Positions 7,631 to 15,869 of a stretch of 35,958 nt of DNA are shown piece after piece. The first letter of the stretch is position 1; every line of letters begins with the position of its first letter. The notes under the pieces were generated by a model that saw only the letters and a list, made by a program, of their open reading frames with translations, had not been told where the DNA came from and made no database searches. A program made the translations under genes and the position numbers. The stretch is from JAFGED01 sp964551295 (lineage in GTDB: Bacteria > Chloroflexota > Anaerolineae > B4-G1), in assembly GCA_964551295.1 (NCBI GenBank), contig CAZKDJ010000016.1, positions 1-35,958 of the forward strand. Reading direction: 5' to 3'.

Positions 7631-8356
7631 CTACACCTCTTCCATCACCAATAGGTGCGATAGCCCAAACGCCTGCAGCGGCGTGCGCTCCAGCGCATAC
7701 GTGATGGCACGCAGAATGCGACCCAGCGCCGGCGCGCGGGCGACGACGTTGTCGTAGCCGGCAAAGATCACCGCGTGGTGCACGACCCGCACGGGAAGCC
7801 CATCGAAGAGACGGCGCAGGCCACGGTGAGTGTAGGCGCGCACGTGAGGGGCCAGCCGGTTGCGCAGCGGCGCGGGCAACCAGTTGACCAAAGGGATGTT
7901 GCCAAACCGGTAGCGCCCGCGCCAAAAGACCCCGTGGGTCTCGAAGGGGTAAAGCCGGTTGGGGACAAAGATGACCAAGTGACCGCCGCACCGGGCCACG
8001 CGCACCATCTCGGCCACGCAGGCACGATCGTCGTCCACGTGCTCCAGCACCTCGTGGGAAAAGACGACGTCGAAAGTGTCATCCGGAAAGGGCAGACGCT
8101 CGCCCACCGCCTGGCTCACGCCGGCCGCCCGCTCCCGCGCCTCCAGCGCCCGTTCTCGCTCGACCTCGACGCCAAAGGCGCAAGGAGTCTGACGCAGGAA
8201 AGCCGCCGTGTACATCCCCACGCCGCAGCCCACATCCAGCACGCGCCTGCCGCTCGACGGCGCCCAGCGGCGCACCATCTGGAAGCGCCGCTCCTGCCCG
8301 GCCCGCCAGACGTAGGAGGGATGCCCCCGGTAGGCAGCCGTGTCCTCGCCGCTCAC
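7631..8356 (-). CDS. Class I SAM-dependent methyltransferase
   Basis: The SAM-binding motif I (VLDVGCGVGMYTA), the acidic end of strand 2 (GVEVERE), motif II/III (FDVVFSHEVLEHV) and the post-motif (GGHLVIFVPN) mark a UbiE/COQ5-like or Methyltransf_11-type enzyme of about 241 residues. The substrate cannot be told. The start is set at GTG 8356, which overlaps the ubiX stop by 4 bp and has AGGTGG just upstream. A GTG three codons earlier (8365) is an alternative. It is the second gene of a ubiX operon. Pairing a flavin prenyltransferase with a UbiE-like methyltransferase hints at quinone-type aromatic chemistry, but no ubiD is present here. Confidence 0.8.
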   Translation of the reverse strand: MSGEDTAAYRGHPSYVWRAGQERRFQMVRRWAPSSGRRVLDVGCGVGMYTAAFLRQTPCAFGVEVERERALEARERAAGVSQAVGERLPFPDDTFDVVFSHEVLEHVDDDRACVAEMVRVARCGGHLVIFVPNRLYPFETHGVFWRGRYRFGNIPLVNWLPAPLRNRLAPHVRAYTHRGLRRLFDGLPVRVVHHAVIFAGYDNVVARAPALGRILRAITYALERTPLQAFGLSHLLVMEEV

Positions 8357-8922
8357 CCTTCCCACCTGGTGTACAGCTCGTTCTCCAGTCCCATGCGCGC
8401 CAACACACGCCCCAAGGTGCCGTCCACGATCTCAGCCACCGTCTGCGGGCGGCCGTAAAAGGTGGGCACTGGCGGAAAGATGATCGCTCCGGCCTCGGCA
8501 GCGCGGGCCATCAACCGCAGGTGGCCCAGGTGGAGGGGCGTCTCGCGCACGAGAAGCGCCAGCGGGCGGCCCTCCTTGAGCGTCACGTCGGCGGCGCGAC
8601 TTACCAGGTCGGCGGCGTAGGAGTTGGCGACCGCCGAAAGCGTCTTGATCGAACACGGCGCGATGACCATGCCGCCCGTGGCGAAAGAGCCGCTGGCGAT
8701 GGACGCCGTGAGGTCGCCGGGGGCGTAGGCGCAGTCGGCCAGCGCCTCGATCTGCGCCACCGTGCGATCGGTCTCCTGGGCGATGACCAAACGGGCGATC
8801 TGGGTGATGACCAGATGCGTCTCGATATCGGGATGCTGTGCCAGCACCTCCAGCAGGCGGATGCCATAGACGGCGCCGCTGGCCCCAGAGATGCCGACGA
8901 CGATGGGGCGTTTTCGCTCCAA
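8353..8922 (-). CDS. ubiX: Flavin prenyltransferase UbiX
   Basis: UbiX joins a dimethylallyl group to FMN to make prenylated FMN, the cofactor of UbiD-type decarboxylases. The start codon is TTG (8922-8920), supported by AAGGAGG (8929-8935) six bases upstream; no ATG is available. The 189 residues contain GISGASG near the N-terminus (flavin phosphate loop), then APCSIKTLSAVANSYA, LVRETPLH and FPPVPTFY, all hallmarks of the family. It has its own strong promoter (8943-8971). No decarboxylase partner (ubiD) lies in the window, so the cofactor must serve an enzyme encoded elsewhere. Confidence 0.93.
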   Translation of the reverse strand: MERKRPIVVGISGASGAVYGIRLLEVLAQHPDIETHLVITQIARLVIAQETDRTVAQIEALADCAYAPGDLTASIASGSFATGGMVIAPCSIKTLSAVANSYAADLVSRAADVTLKEGRPLALLVRETPLHLGHLRLMARAAEAGAIIFPPVPTFYGRPQTVAEIVDGTLGRVLARMGLENELYTRWEG

Positions 8923-8942
8923 ATGAGGCCTCCTTGCGCGGG

Positions 8943-8971
8943 ACTATACCACACAACCTACGAAGGGTCAA
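8943..8971 (-). promoter_or_regulatory. Promoter of ubiX operon
   Basis: On the minus strand TTGACC (8971-8966) and TATAGT (8948-8943) are 17 bp apart. TGG immediately before the -10 gives an extended -10. This is a strong housekeeping-type promoter placed between the carbamoyltransferase stop and ubiX. Confidence 0.7.
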
Positions 8972-8986
8972 AGTTTTGGGGAGACG

Positions 8987-10666
8987 TCATCCCGTCGGGC
9001 GCTCCAGGTCATCCTTGCGAACCAGGAACGGGCCAAGGGCCAATGCGTCCAGGTCGGTACCCAGGAAGGTCACGATGGCCTCGTCGGGTGTACGGACGAT
9101 GGGTTGACCACGGACGTTGAACGAGGTATTGACGAGCACGGGGACGCCCGTGATGCGCTCGAAGGCGGCGATCAGATCGTAAAAGGCCGGATTCGTGTCG
9201 CGGCTGACGGTCTGGACGCGGGCGGTGCTGTCCACGTGGGTGACGGCGGGGATGACGTCAGGCTGCAAGACCCGGTGGGTGAACAGCATAAACGGGTTGA
9301 GCGTCGATGGGTGAAAGTAATCAGCGGTGCGCTCTGCCAATACGACCGGGGCAAAGGGCCTGAAGGATTCGCGGTGTTTGACGCGGGCGTTGAGGACGTC
9401 CTTCGTGTCGTCCCGACGCGGGTCAGCGAGGATGGAACGGTTTCCCAAGGCGCGAGGCCCGAATTCCAGCCGTCCCTGATACCAGCCCAGGATCTGGCCC
9501 TGGGCCAGCAGATGAGCGACGGTGGCGGGGAGATCGCCGGGGCGTTGGTAGGGAATGCCCCGCGCGTCCAGGGCAGCGCGACAGGCCTCATCGTCGTAGG
9601 CGGGTCCCATGTAAACGTCCGTCATCGTCCACGTGCGTGGTTGGCGGTCGATCATGTGATGGACCCACAGGGCCGCACCCAGGGACGTGCCGGCGTCGTT
9701 GGCAGCGGGTTGGACCCACACGCGACGAAAGGGACCTTCCTCGGCCAGCCGGGCGTTGGCCACGCAGTTGAGGGCCACGCCTCCGGCCAAGCATAGGTTG
9801 GTCGCGCCGGTGAGGGCGTGCAGACGGCCCAGCACGTGCAGCAGAGCCCGCTCCAAGGCCTGTTGCAGGGACGCGGCGATGTCGGCGTGGCGCTCGGTCA
9901 GCGGCTCGTCCGGGCTGCGAGGCGGCCCGAGGGTAGCGACGAGATCGGGACCAAAGGGCAGACGTATGGTCGACGTATCCATCTCGAATCCGTCCTCGGT
10001 GAGGCGCACCCAACGGTCGAAATGCGCCTGGTAGCGCGGCTGGCCGTAGGGGGCCAGTCCCATGACCTTGCCCTCGTCTCCCGTGTTGGGAAAGCCCAGG
10101 TAGTGCGTGATGACCATGTACAGTGTCCCCAGGCTGTGGGGCGCCATAACCTGGGCCAGCGGCGTGATGGTGTTGCCGCTGCCCAGGGCCAGTAGCGTGG
10201 ATGTCTGCTCGCCGAACCGATCGACGGACAGGATGGCGGCCTTTTCGAATGGGGAGACGAAAAAGGCGCTGGCGGCGTGAGCCAGGTGATGTTTGATGAA
10301 GTAGATGCGGCGCACGGCGGCAGCGATGTGCGCGGCGCTCAAGGAGGGACCCAGGTTGGGTAAAAGCCGGGGCAGTACCTCGTGGCGGATCGCGAAAGGG
10401 GTCGTGCCGTCGCCAAAACCGCGCATCCACTGGCCCAGGGGCTTGCCGATGCCCTGCCAGGGTTGGGCGTAAAAGGCAACCGCATCGATATCGCAGAGGG
10501 ACAGGCCTGCGTATTCCAAACACCAGGCGATGGCGTGGCGTGGAAAAGCAGGCGTGTGTTTGACCAAGTTGAAGCGTTCTTCTTCGGCAGCGGCCACGAT
10601 CTGTCCATCGCACAGGAGCGCGGCAGCGGCGTCGTGAGAAAAACCGGCTAAACCTAGAATACGCAT
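8987..10666 (-). CDS. NodU/CmcH-type carbamoyltransferase
   Basis: Enzymes of this family transfer carbamoyl from carbamoyl phosphate through a carbamoyl-adenylate to a hydroxyl of a sugar or natural product. The 559 residues have both domains. The N-terminal Kae1-like domain shows GFSHDAAAAL, AAAEEERF, the metal-binding HHLAHAASAF and SVDRFGEQTST. The ATP site is GDEGKVMGLAPYG and LCLAGGVALNCVAN. The C-terminal domain has LEFGPRALGNRSILADPR, then ESFRPFAPVV and NTSFNVRGQPIV. The ATG at 10666 has a weak GGATG upstream. It stands alone with its own promoter. No glycosyltransferase or biosynthetic partner is adjacent, so the acceptor is unknown. Confidence 0.9.
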   Translation of the reverse strand: MRILGLAGFSHDAAAALLCDGQIVAAAEEERFNLVKHTPAFPRHAIAWCLEYAGLSLCDIDAVAFYAQPWQGIGKPLGQWMRGFGDGTTPFAIRHEVLPRLLPNLGPSLSAAHIAAAVRRIYFIKHHLAHAASAFFVSPFEKAAILSVDRFGEQTSTLLALGSGNTITPLAQVMAPHSLGTLYMVITHYLGFPNTGDEGKVMGLAPYGQPRYQAHFDRWVRLTEDGFEMDTSTIRLPFGPDLVATLGPPRSPDEPLTERHADIAASLQQALERALLHVLGRLHALTGATNLCLAGGVALNCVANARLAEEGPFRRVWVQPAANDAGTSLGAALWVHHMIDRQPRTWTMTDVYMGPAYDDEACRAALDARGIPYQRPGDLPATVAHLLAQGQILGWYQGRLEFGPRALGNRSILADPRRDDTKDVLNARVKHRESFRPFAPVVLAERTADYFHPSTLNPFMLFTHRVLQPDVIPAVTHVDSTARVQTVSRDTNPAFYDLIAAFERITGVPVLVNTSFNVRGQPIVRTPDEAIVTFLGTDLDALALGPFLVRKDDLERPTG

Positions 10667-10720
10667 ATCATCCGTCTAGTTCTGAAACCATCCTGGGGCT
10701 ACAGGCACAGATTCCTTGGT

Positions 10721-10748
10721 AGTATAGCCATTTCTCGTTGGACAGCAA
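10721..10748 (-). promoter_or_regulatory. Promoter of the carbamoyltransferase gene
   Basis: On the minus strand TTGCTG (10748-10743) and TATACT (10726-10721) are 16 bp apart, about 55 bp before the ATG. It is divergent from the cyclase promoter. Confidence 0.5.
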
Positions 10749-10779
10749 GTGCCCTATTACAACAATGAGACAAACCCTC

Positions 10780-10808
10780 TTGCTTCGGTCTGTGATTACC
10801 TGTATAAT
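10780..10808 (+). promoter_or_regulatory. Promoter of the adenylate cyclase gene
   Basis: A perfect TATAAT (10803-10808) lies 17 bp after TTGCTT (10780-10785, 3/6), 32 bp before the ATG. The ribosome-binding site GGAGG follows at 10829-10833. Confidence 0.6.
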
Positions 10809-10840
10809 GAAGTACAAGAAATGGAAGAGGAGGTTTCCTC

Positions 10841-13651
10841 ATGAGAGCTCCCCGGCAGCATGCCAACTTTCTCACGCGGCTGAAACGCGTGATAGCCTTC
10901 TCTGCGTTGGCAGTCGTAGTGCTTGCCCTGATCATCAGCCACATCCTGGCCTGGCGTTGGGCGAGTATGCCTTTCTTGGGGATGATGCTGGAGCCCACGC
11001 TCGTGCTCAGCCCATTCGAGGGAAAAGGCTGGGCGCGTTTGCAACTCGACGAGCCATTGAGGCAGCCCGATCGTCTCAGCGCCATTGATGGGCAGAAAGT
11101 GAGCGCATACGATGACGTAGCGGCCATCCTTCGTGAGCGCGAGGTGGGCCAGATGGCGGAAGTTACAGTCGTCCGCCCCGATGGCAGCACCCGCACGGTG
11201 GAAATCGCATTGACCGCTTTTCCCCTTCGAGACATGATTCTGCTCTTTCTCGTGCCTTATCTGGTAGGATTGATCTATTTGGGGATAGGCATCTGGGTAT
11301 TCTGGGTACACGGTTGGGGACCGGCGGGCCAGGTCTTTGCGGTATTCTGTGCGTCCATCGCCCTGATGGTCGGGGGCGTCTTTGAAACCAATACAACGCA
11401 TAAGCTGGCCGTGCTGTGGGGCGCATCCGTCCCTCTCGCGGCCGCTACCGCGATGCACCTAGCGTTGGTCTTCCCTCGGCAGCCTCGTTTCGGACACCGT
11501 TTTCCGTTCTTGCGCTTCCTGCCGTATATACCGGCGTCGTTCCTAGTAATCCGCACGGCTCTCAGTATCTATGATACCGACAACCCCTGGGTATACATAG
11601 GCCGTCTCCGTGATGGTTATCTTTTTGCCGGTCTGGGTATCTTTTTTCTGCTGGCCATGCTCGTCTACCGGTTGGTCAAGCCGCCTTCGCCGCTGGTTCG
11701 GCAACAGAGTCGCATCATCCTCCTGGGCGCGACGCTGGCCTTTCTGCCCATCATACCCTGGGTAGTGACCAGCGCCATTATTCAACGGTCAACTCCTTTC
11801 TCTGTCGCCTATTCGGTCCTATTTGTCTTCTTCCCGCTTTCCATCGCCTACGCCATTCTGCGCTACCGATTATTGGATGTGGACCGGCTCCTCAGCCGCG
11901 GCGTGGCCTACGGAACGCTGATGTTTCTAACTATTGCGACGTATTCGCTCGTCATCAACGGCCTGAGCCAGCTTTTCGCGATCCGAGCCAACGATCCAGT
12001 CGTGCTTTCTATCTTTGTCCTGGCGTTGACGCTGGCCTTTAACCCCCTGCGAAACTGGATTCAACGGTTAGTGGATCGTGTTTTCTTCCGCCAGACGGTG
12101 GACTATCACACCGCGCTACAGGATTTCAGCCACGAGCTGACCCGAACGCTCGATCTAAACGCCGTCCTGGCAGAGGTCGGCCGGCGGATCGAGGAAGCCC
12201 TGCACCCTTCACGGCAGTGGGTGTGCCTGTACGACAAGGATATATCCTGTTACGTTGGACAACCTATCGGAGAAAAGCAGGCAGCCGCGTTTCCGGTCAC
12301 GTTTATGCCGGATGGCGCTCTGGCCCACTGGTTGCAAGATCATCAAGAATGCCTGTACCTGCCACCTGAGAAAGGGTTGCCCAGCGAACTGGCCGACGAG
12401 TGGGTGCAGATGGGATCGGTAGGTGCTGTGGTCTATGTCCCCCTGCAAAGCCAGGAGCGCTTGGTCGGTTGGCTGGCGGTAGGCCCCAAGCGCTCCGGAC
12501 ATCCCTACCATTCCGACGACTTGGCTTTTCTCAGGGCGCTGGCCGACCAGTCGTCGCTGGCGGTGGAAAACGCGCGTCTCTTTACCAGCGTGCGCCGCAA
12601 CCTAGCCGCTATCTCTGAGATGAAGAACCTGATGGACGACGTTTTTAGCAGTATTGCCAGCGGCGTCATCACCACTGATATCCGGGACAAGGTGACGCTC
12701 TTTAACCGCGCGGCCGAGGCTATCGTGGGTATTAGTGCAGACGAGGTTATTGGCCGTTCTTGCAGTCAAGTTTTGACGTGTCTGGGAGACGATCTAGAGT
12801 CTCTGTTGAAACAGGTCAAGTTTTCTGAAACGCCAGTGATGGCCTACGAAGCTCAGTCGGAGCTACCCTCCCGTGGGCCGGTCTGGCTGCGCATGAACCT
12901 CTCCCCGCTCAAGGACAGCCGCGACGTGACCAACGGCGTGGCGATCGTGGTAGACGACCTGACGCTACAGAGGGAGTTAGAGGCTAAGGCGCAGCGCATC
13001 CAGGAGACGTTCCAGCGCTATGTGGCTCCGGCAGTGGTCAGGCGGCTGATCTCTAACCCTGAACTCGTCGAGTTGGGAGGCATGCGGCGGGAGATCACCA
13101 GCTTTTACGCCGACATCCGAGGATTTACATCCTTCAGCGAAAAGACCGAGCCCGAGTTCCAGATTGAGGTGCTGAACAAGCACCTGACGCTGGCGACAGG
13201 GGCCATCCTGGAGTATGAGGGCACGCTGGACAAGTTCGTCGGTGACGCTGTGATGGCGGTCTTTAACACGCCGGAGCCCCAGGAAGATCATACCCTACGG
13301 GCCGTGCGTGCAGCATTGGCGCTACAGGAAGCAATACAGGAAGGCCACCAGCAGATGGAAGAAAAAGAGCGGCTTCATTTTGGCGTCGGCATCACCGTGG
13401 GTGAGGCAGTGGTGGGCAATATTGGTTCCGCGGTAGTGCAAAACTTTACCGCTATCGGAGATATCGTCAACTTTTCCTCTCGCCTGTCCGATATCGCCGG
13501 GCCCGGCCAGATCTATATCAGCACTGAGGCTTACGAGCGGGTCAAAGATCACATCGAAGTCAGGCTCATCGGCGACGTTCAAGTCAAGGGACACAGCTTG
13601 CCCGACAAGGTCTATGAGGTGTTGGGGCTAAAGTCAGACGCGGACGGGTAA
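10841..13651 (+). CDS. Membrane class III adenylate cyclase with PDZ-like, GAF and PAS regions
   Basis: This protein has 936 residues. There is one helix near 17-40, then a PDZ-like region (about 60-125, with DRLSAIDGQKVSAYDDV). Six to eight membrane helices follow (about 130-405), then a GAF-like domain (about 425-585), a PAS domain (about 600-720) and a class III cyclase domain (about 740-930). Metal-binding aspartates are D758 (FYADIRGFTS) and D802 (FVGDAVMAVF). K798 and D874 are the adenine-selecting pair, and N877/R881 are the transition-state residues. This predicts cAMP production with a complete active site, which could work as a homodimer. The N-terminal half resembles the PDZ and multi-helix membrane region of some sensor kinases, joined here to a cyclase output. 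The signal sensed is unknown. Confidence 0.88.
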   Translation: MRAPRQHANFLTRLKRVIAFSALAVVVLALIISHILAWRWASMPFLGMMLEPTLVLSPFEGKGWARLQLDEPLRQPDRLSAIDGQKVSAYDDVAAILREREVGQMAEVTVVRPDGSTRTVEIALTAFPLRDMILLFLVPYLVGLIYLGIGIWVFWVHGWGPAGQVFAVFCASIALMVGGVFETNTTHKLAVLWGASVPLAAATAMHLALVFPRQPRFGHRFPFLRFLPYIPASFLVIRTALSIYDTDNPWVYIGRLRDGYLFAGLGIFFLLAMLVYRLVKPPSPLVRQQSRIILLGATLAFLPIIPWVVTSAIIQRSTPFSVAYSVLFVFFPLSIAYAILRYRLLDVDRLLSRGVAYGTLMFLTIATYSLVINGLSQLFAIRANDPVVLSIFVLALTLAFNPLRNWIQRLVDRVFFRQTVDYHTALQDFSHELTRTLDLNAVLAEVGRRIEEALHPSRQWVCLYDKDISCYVGQPIGEKQAAAFPVTFMPDGALAHWLQDHQECLYLPPEKGLPSELADEWVQMGSVGAVVYVPLQSQERLVGWLAVGPKRSGHPYHSDDLAFLRALADQSSLAVENARLFTSVRRNLAAISEMKNLMDDVFSSIASGVITTDIRDKVTLFNRAAEAIVGISADEVIGRSCSQVLTCLGDDLESLLKQVKFSETPVMAYEAQSELPSRGPVWLRMNLSPLKDSRDVTNGVAIVVDDLTLQRELEAKAQRIQETFQRYVAPAVVRRLISNPELVELGGMRREITSFYADIRGFTSFSEKTEPEFQIEVLNKHLTLATGAILEYEGTLDKFVGDAVMAVFNTPEPQEDHTLRAVRAALALQEAIQEGHQQMEEKERLHFGVGITVGEAVVGNIGSAVVQNFTAIGDIVNFSSRLSDIAGPGQIYISTEAYERVKDHIEVRLIGDVQVKGHSLPDKVYEVLGLKSDADG

Positions 13652-13672
13652 AGTCAAGCCCTTTTCAGTTTC

Positions 13673-14209
13673 TTAAAACTCCTGAACGCACCTTTCTTGG
13701 TATCGCTCCGCAGCGCGCTTGATCTCTGCGTAAGCACTCTCCAGGCCATCCCACCCGCCGCCCTGGACTTGGTCGACCTCCAGATCCTTATACACCTCAA
13801 AGAAGTGCGCCATCTCGTCCAAAAAGTGCGGCGGCACGTCCTTCAGCGCCTCGTACCCTTTAAAGAGGGGGTCGGTGTGGGGCACTGCCAGGATCTTGTC
13901 ATCGATCTGCTCCTTGTCGATCAGCCCATAGACGCCCAAGGGGCGGGCCTCGATGACGCATCCGGAAAACGTCGGCTCGTTGGTCATCACCAACACATCG
14001 AGCGGGTCGCCATCGGTATGCAGCGTCTGAGGGATAAAGCCATAGTCGCCCGGGTAATGGAGTGAGGAAAAGAGCACCCGGTCGAGCTTGACAAACCCGC
14101 CTTCCTCGTCGTACTCGTACTTGTTGCGCGATCCCTTGGGGATCTCTACAACCACATAGATGACTTTGGGCCAGTCCGGTCCCGGTGGTAGCTCACTCCA
14201 TAGGTTCAT
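13673..14209 (-). CDS. ppa: Inorganic pyrophosphatase, family I
   Basis: This enzyme hydrolyses pyrophosphate in the cytoplasm and so drives biosynthetic reactions. The ATG at 14209 is chosen because GAGGAAG lies 9 bp upstream. A TTG five codons earlier (14224) is an alternative. The 178 residues include EIPKGSRNKYEYD (substrate Lys/Arg), YPGDYGFIP, the signature DGDPLDVLV with the metal-binding aspartates, and the later D-K sites (IDDKILAVP). Length and motif order are typical. It follows the metallo-hydrolase gene by 18 bp and ends 21 bp from the convergent cyclase gene, leaving almost no room for a terminator. Confidence 0.95.
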   Translation of the reverse strand: MNLWSELPPGPDWPKVIYVVVEIPKGSRNKYEYDEEGGFVKLDRVLFSSLHYPGDYGFIPQTLHTDGDPLDVLVMTNEPTFSGCVIEARPLGVYGLIDKEQIDDKILAVPHTDPLFKGYEALKDVPPHFLDEMAHFFEVYKDLEVDQVQGGGWDGLESAYAEIKRAAERYQERCVQEF

Positions 14210-14227
14210 CGTCGTCTTCCTCAAAGC

Positions 14228-15634
14228 TTATGCCGATACCTGGAACACGTCTCCCCGCTCGGGGACCGCTACGTTGCGCACGCCCAATTGGGCCAGCCCT
14301 TCGGCCAAAGCCGCCGCCGGGTCGGGGTCGCCGTGCACGACGAAAGCATGCCGCAGGCCGCGGGCGATAGGCTGCGCCCAACCCAGCAACCCATTCCGGT
14401 CGGCGTGGGCGCTGTAGCCGTTGATCGTCTCGACGCGTGCCCGCAGAGGAAATTCCTCGCCAAAGATCTTGACCACCGGCTGCCGCTCGACCAAGCGCCG
14501 GCCCAGGGTGTAGGGCGCCTGCCAACTGACGATCAACACCGCGTTGCGCGGATCGGTGATGTTGTGCTTGAGATGATGCTGGATCCGCCCCGCCTCGCAC
14601 ATCCCCGATGCGCTGATGATGACCGCCGGCCCCTGCAACACGTTCAGCGTCTTGGAATCCTCCACGTTGCGGATGTACCGCAGGCGGTCAAAGCCGAAGG
14701 GATCGGGGTGATGATCGCCGTTCATAAAATCGCGCAATTCCTCGTCATAGCACTCAGGGTGCAACCGGAACACCTCGGTCACGTTCACCGCCAGAGGACT
14801 ATCGACAAAGACAGGCACGTCGGGCAGCAGTCCGTCACTGGCCAGCCGATGCAGGCTGTAGACGATCTCTTGCGTGCGCCCCACGGAAAAGGCGGGAATG
14901 ACGACCTTGCCCCCTTGGTCGTAGGCGTCGCCAATCAAGCGGAGCAGCTTCTGCTTGGCCTCTTCGTGCGGCTTGTGCAGCCGGTCGCCATAGGTCGATT
15001 CGATGATCAGTACGTCGGCCTCCGGCGCAGGGATCGGATCGCGCAGGATTGGCATTTCGTCCCGCCCCAGGTCGCCGCTGAAGAGCAGGCGCACCGGCTT
15101 TTGCCCCGGCTCCTCGATCTCCAGAAAGACGATGGCGGACCCAAGGATGTGACCGGCATCGAGGAACGTGCAGCGCACGCCCGGCGCGATGGGAACGGTC
15201 CGATCATAGCCCACGCTGACAAAGTGCTCTAGGCTAGCGATGGCGTCGTCGTACGTATAGATCGGCTCCACCGGCGGCTCGCCCTTACGGGCGCGCTTTT
15301 TGTTGACGTAAGCCACGTCCTGCTCATGGATGTAGGCCGAATCCCGCAGCATGGCCGAGCACAGGTCGCGCGTGGCAAAAGTCGCATAGATGGGGCCCTG
15401 GAACCCGTTGCGCACCAGGTTGGGGATGTTGCCGGAGTGGTCGATGTGGGCGTGGGATAGAACGAGCGCGTCGATGCTGGCGGCATCGAACGGCAGGTCG
15501 CGGTTGCGCTCGAACGCCTCCCACCGTTTGCCCTGGAACAGCCCACACTCCAGCAGGATACGGCTCCCGTTGACCGAGATCAGGTGTTGAGAGCCGGTGA
15601 CGGTCTGTGCAGCGCCGAGAAAGTGGATTTGCAT
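14228..15634 (-). CDS. Beta-CASP metallo-beta-lactamase RNA hydrolase (YSH1/CPSF-like)
   Basis: About 468 residues (471 if the GTG at 15643 is used). The metallo-beta-lactamase zinc motif LSHAHIDHSG, the later His and Asp ligands (DAGHILGSA, SGDLGRD) and IIESTYGDR are present. They are followed by the beta-CASP insert and the closing motifs SGMCEAGRIQHHL and GYSAHADRNGLL, which mark the CPSF/YSH1 group of RNA endo/exonucleases. The role is probably RNA processing or decay in the cytoplasm. The ATG at 15634 is preferred because GGGGTG precedes it by 6 bp. It is likely co-transcribed with ppa. Confidence 0.9.
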   Translation of the reverse strand: MQIHFLGAAQTVTGSQHLISVNGSRILLECGLFQGKRWEAFERNRDLPFDAASIDALVLSHAHIDHSGNIPNLVRNGFQGPIYATFATRDLCSAMLRDSAYIHEQDVAYVNKKRARKGEPPVEPIYTYDDAIASLEHFVSVGYDRTVPIAPGVRCTFLDAGHILGSAIVFLEIEEPGQKPVRLLFSGDLGRDEMPILRDPIPAPEADVLIIESTYGDRLHKPHEEAKQKLLRLIGDAYDQGGKVVIPAFSVGRTQEIVYSLHRLASDGLLPDVPVFVDSPLAVNVTEVFRLHPECYDEELRDFMNGDHHPDPFGFDRLRYIRNVEDSKTLNVLQGPAVIISASGMCEAGRIQHHLKHNITDPRNAVLIVSWQAPYTLGRRLVERQPVVKIFGEEFPLRARVETINGYSAHADRNGLLGWAQPIARGLRHAFVVHGDPDPAAALAEGLAQLGVRNVAVPERGDVFQVSA

Positions 15635-15670
15635 CGTGTTCACCCCAGTTGGTAAGCTGGCACATTGGTA

Positions 15671-15822
15671 GACTCAGTAGATCCAAATTCTTGGTGTGCA
15701 CATGTGCGTGTTGATGAAAATCACCTGCGAAACCGTCATTCTGAGCGTAGCGAAGAATCTCCGCCCTGCATTGGGAGACTCCTCGCTCCGCTCGGAGTGA
15801 CGAAAATTGGATCTACTGAGAC
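15671..15822. repeat. Nested inverted-repeat element (MITE-like)
   Basis: Outer arms CTCAGTAGATCCAAATT (15673-15689) and AATTGGATCTACTGAG (15805-15820) are inverted copies with a one-base indel. Inside lies a second hairpin of 27-nt arms (15735-15761 and 15775-15801, 22/27 paired, several of the rest G-U). This core contains the attctgagcgtagcgaagaa-type sequence found dispersed in many bacterial genomes. It lies in the intergenic space between the metallo-hydrolase and RNase D genes. Confidence 0.7.
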
Positions 15823-15831
15823 TAGTAGATA

Positions 15832-15866
15832 GGCAGACTGGTAACTTGGTCAACTACCAGTCTGCC
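15832..15866. repeat. Perfect 12-bp hairpin built from GGTA-type repeats
   Basis: GGCAGACTGGTA (15832-15843) and TACCAGTCTGCC (15855-15866) pair perfectly around 11 nt. It lies 4 bp beyond the RNase D stop on the minus strand. There is no U-tract, so it is at best a transcript-end hairpin. Related CAGTTGGTA / ATTGGTAGACT units occur at 15651-15675, and at 32142-32163. Confidence 0.6.
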
Positions 15867-15869
15867 AAT

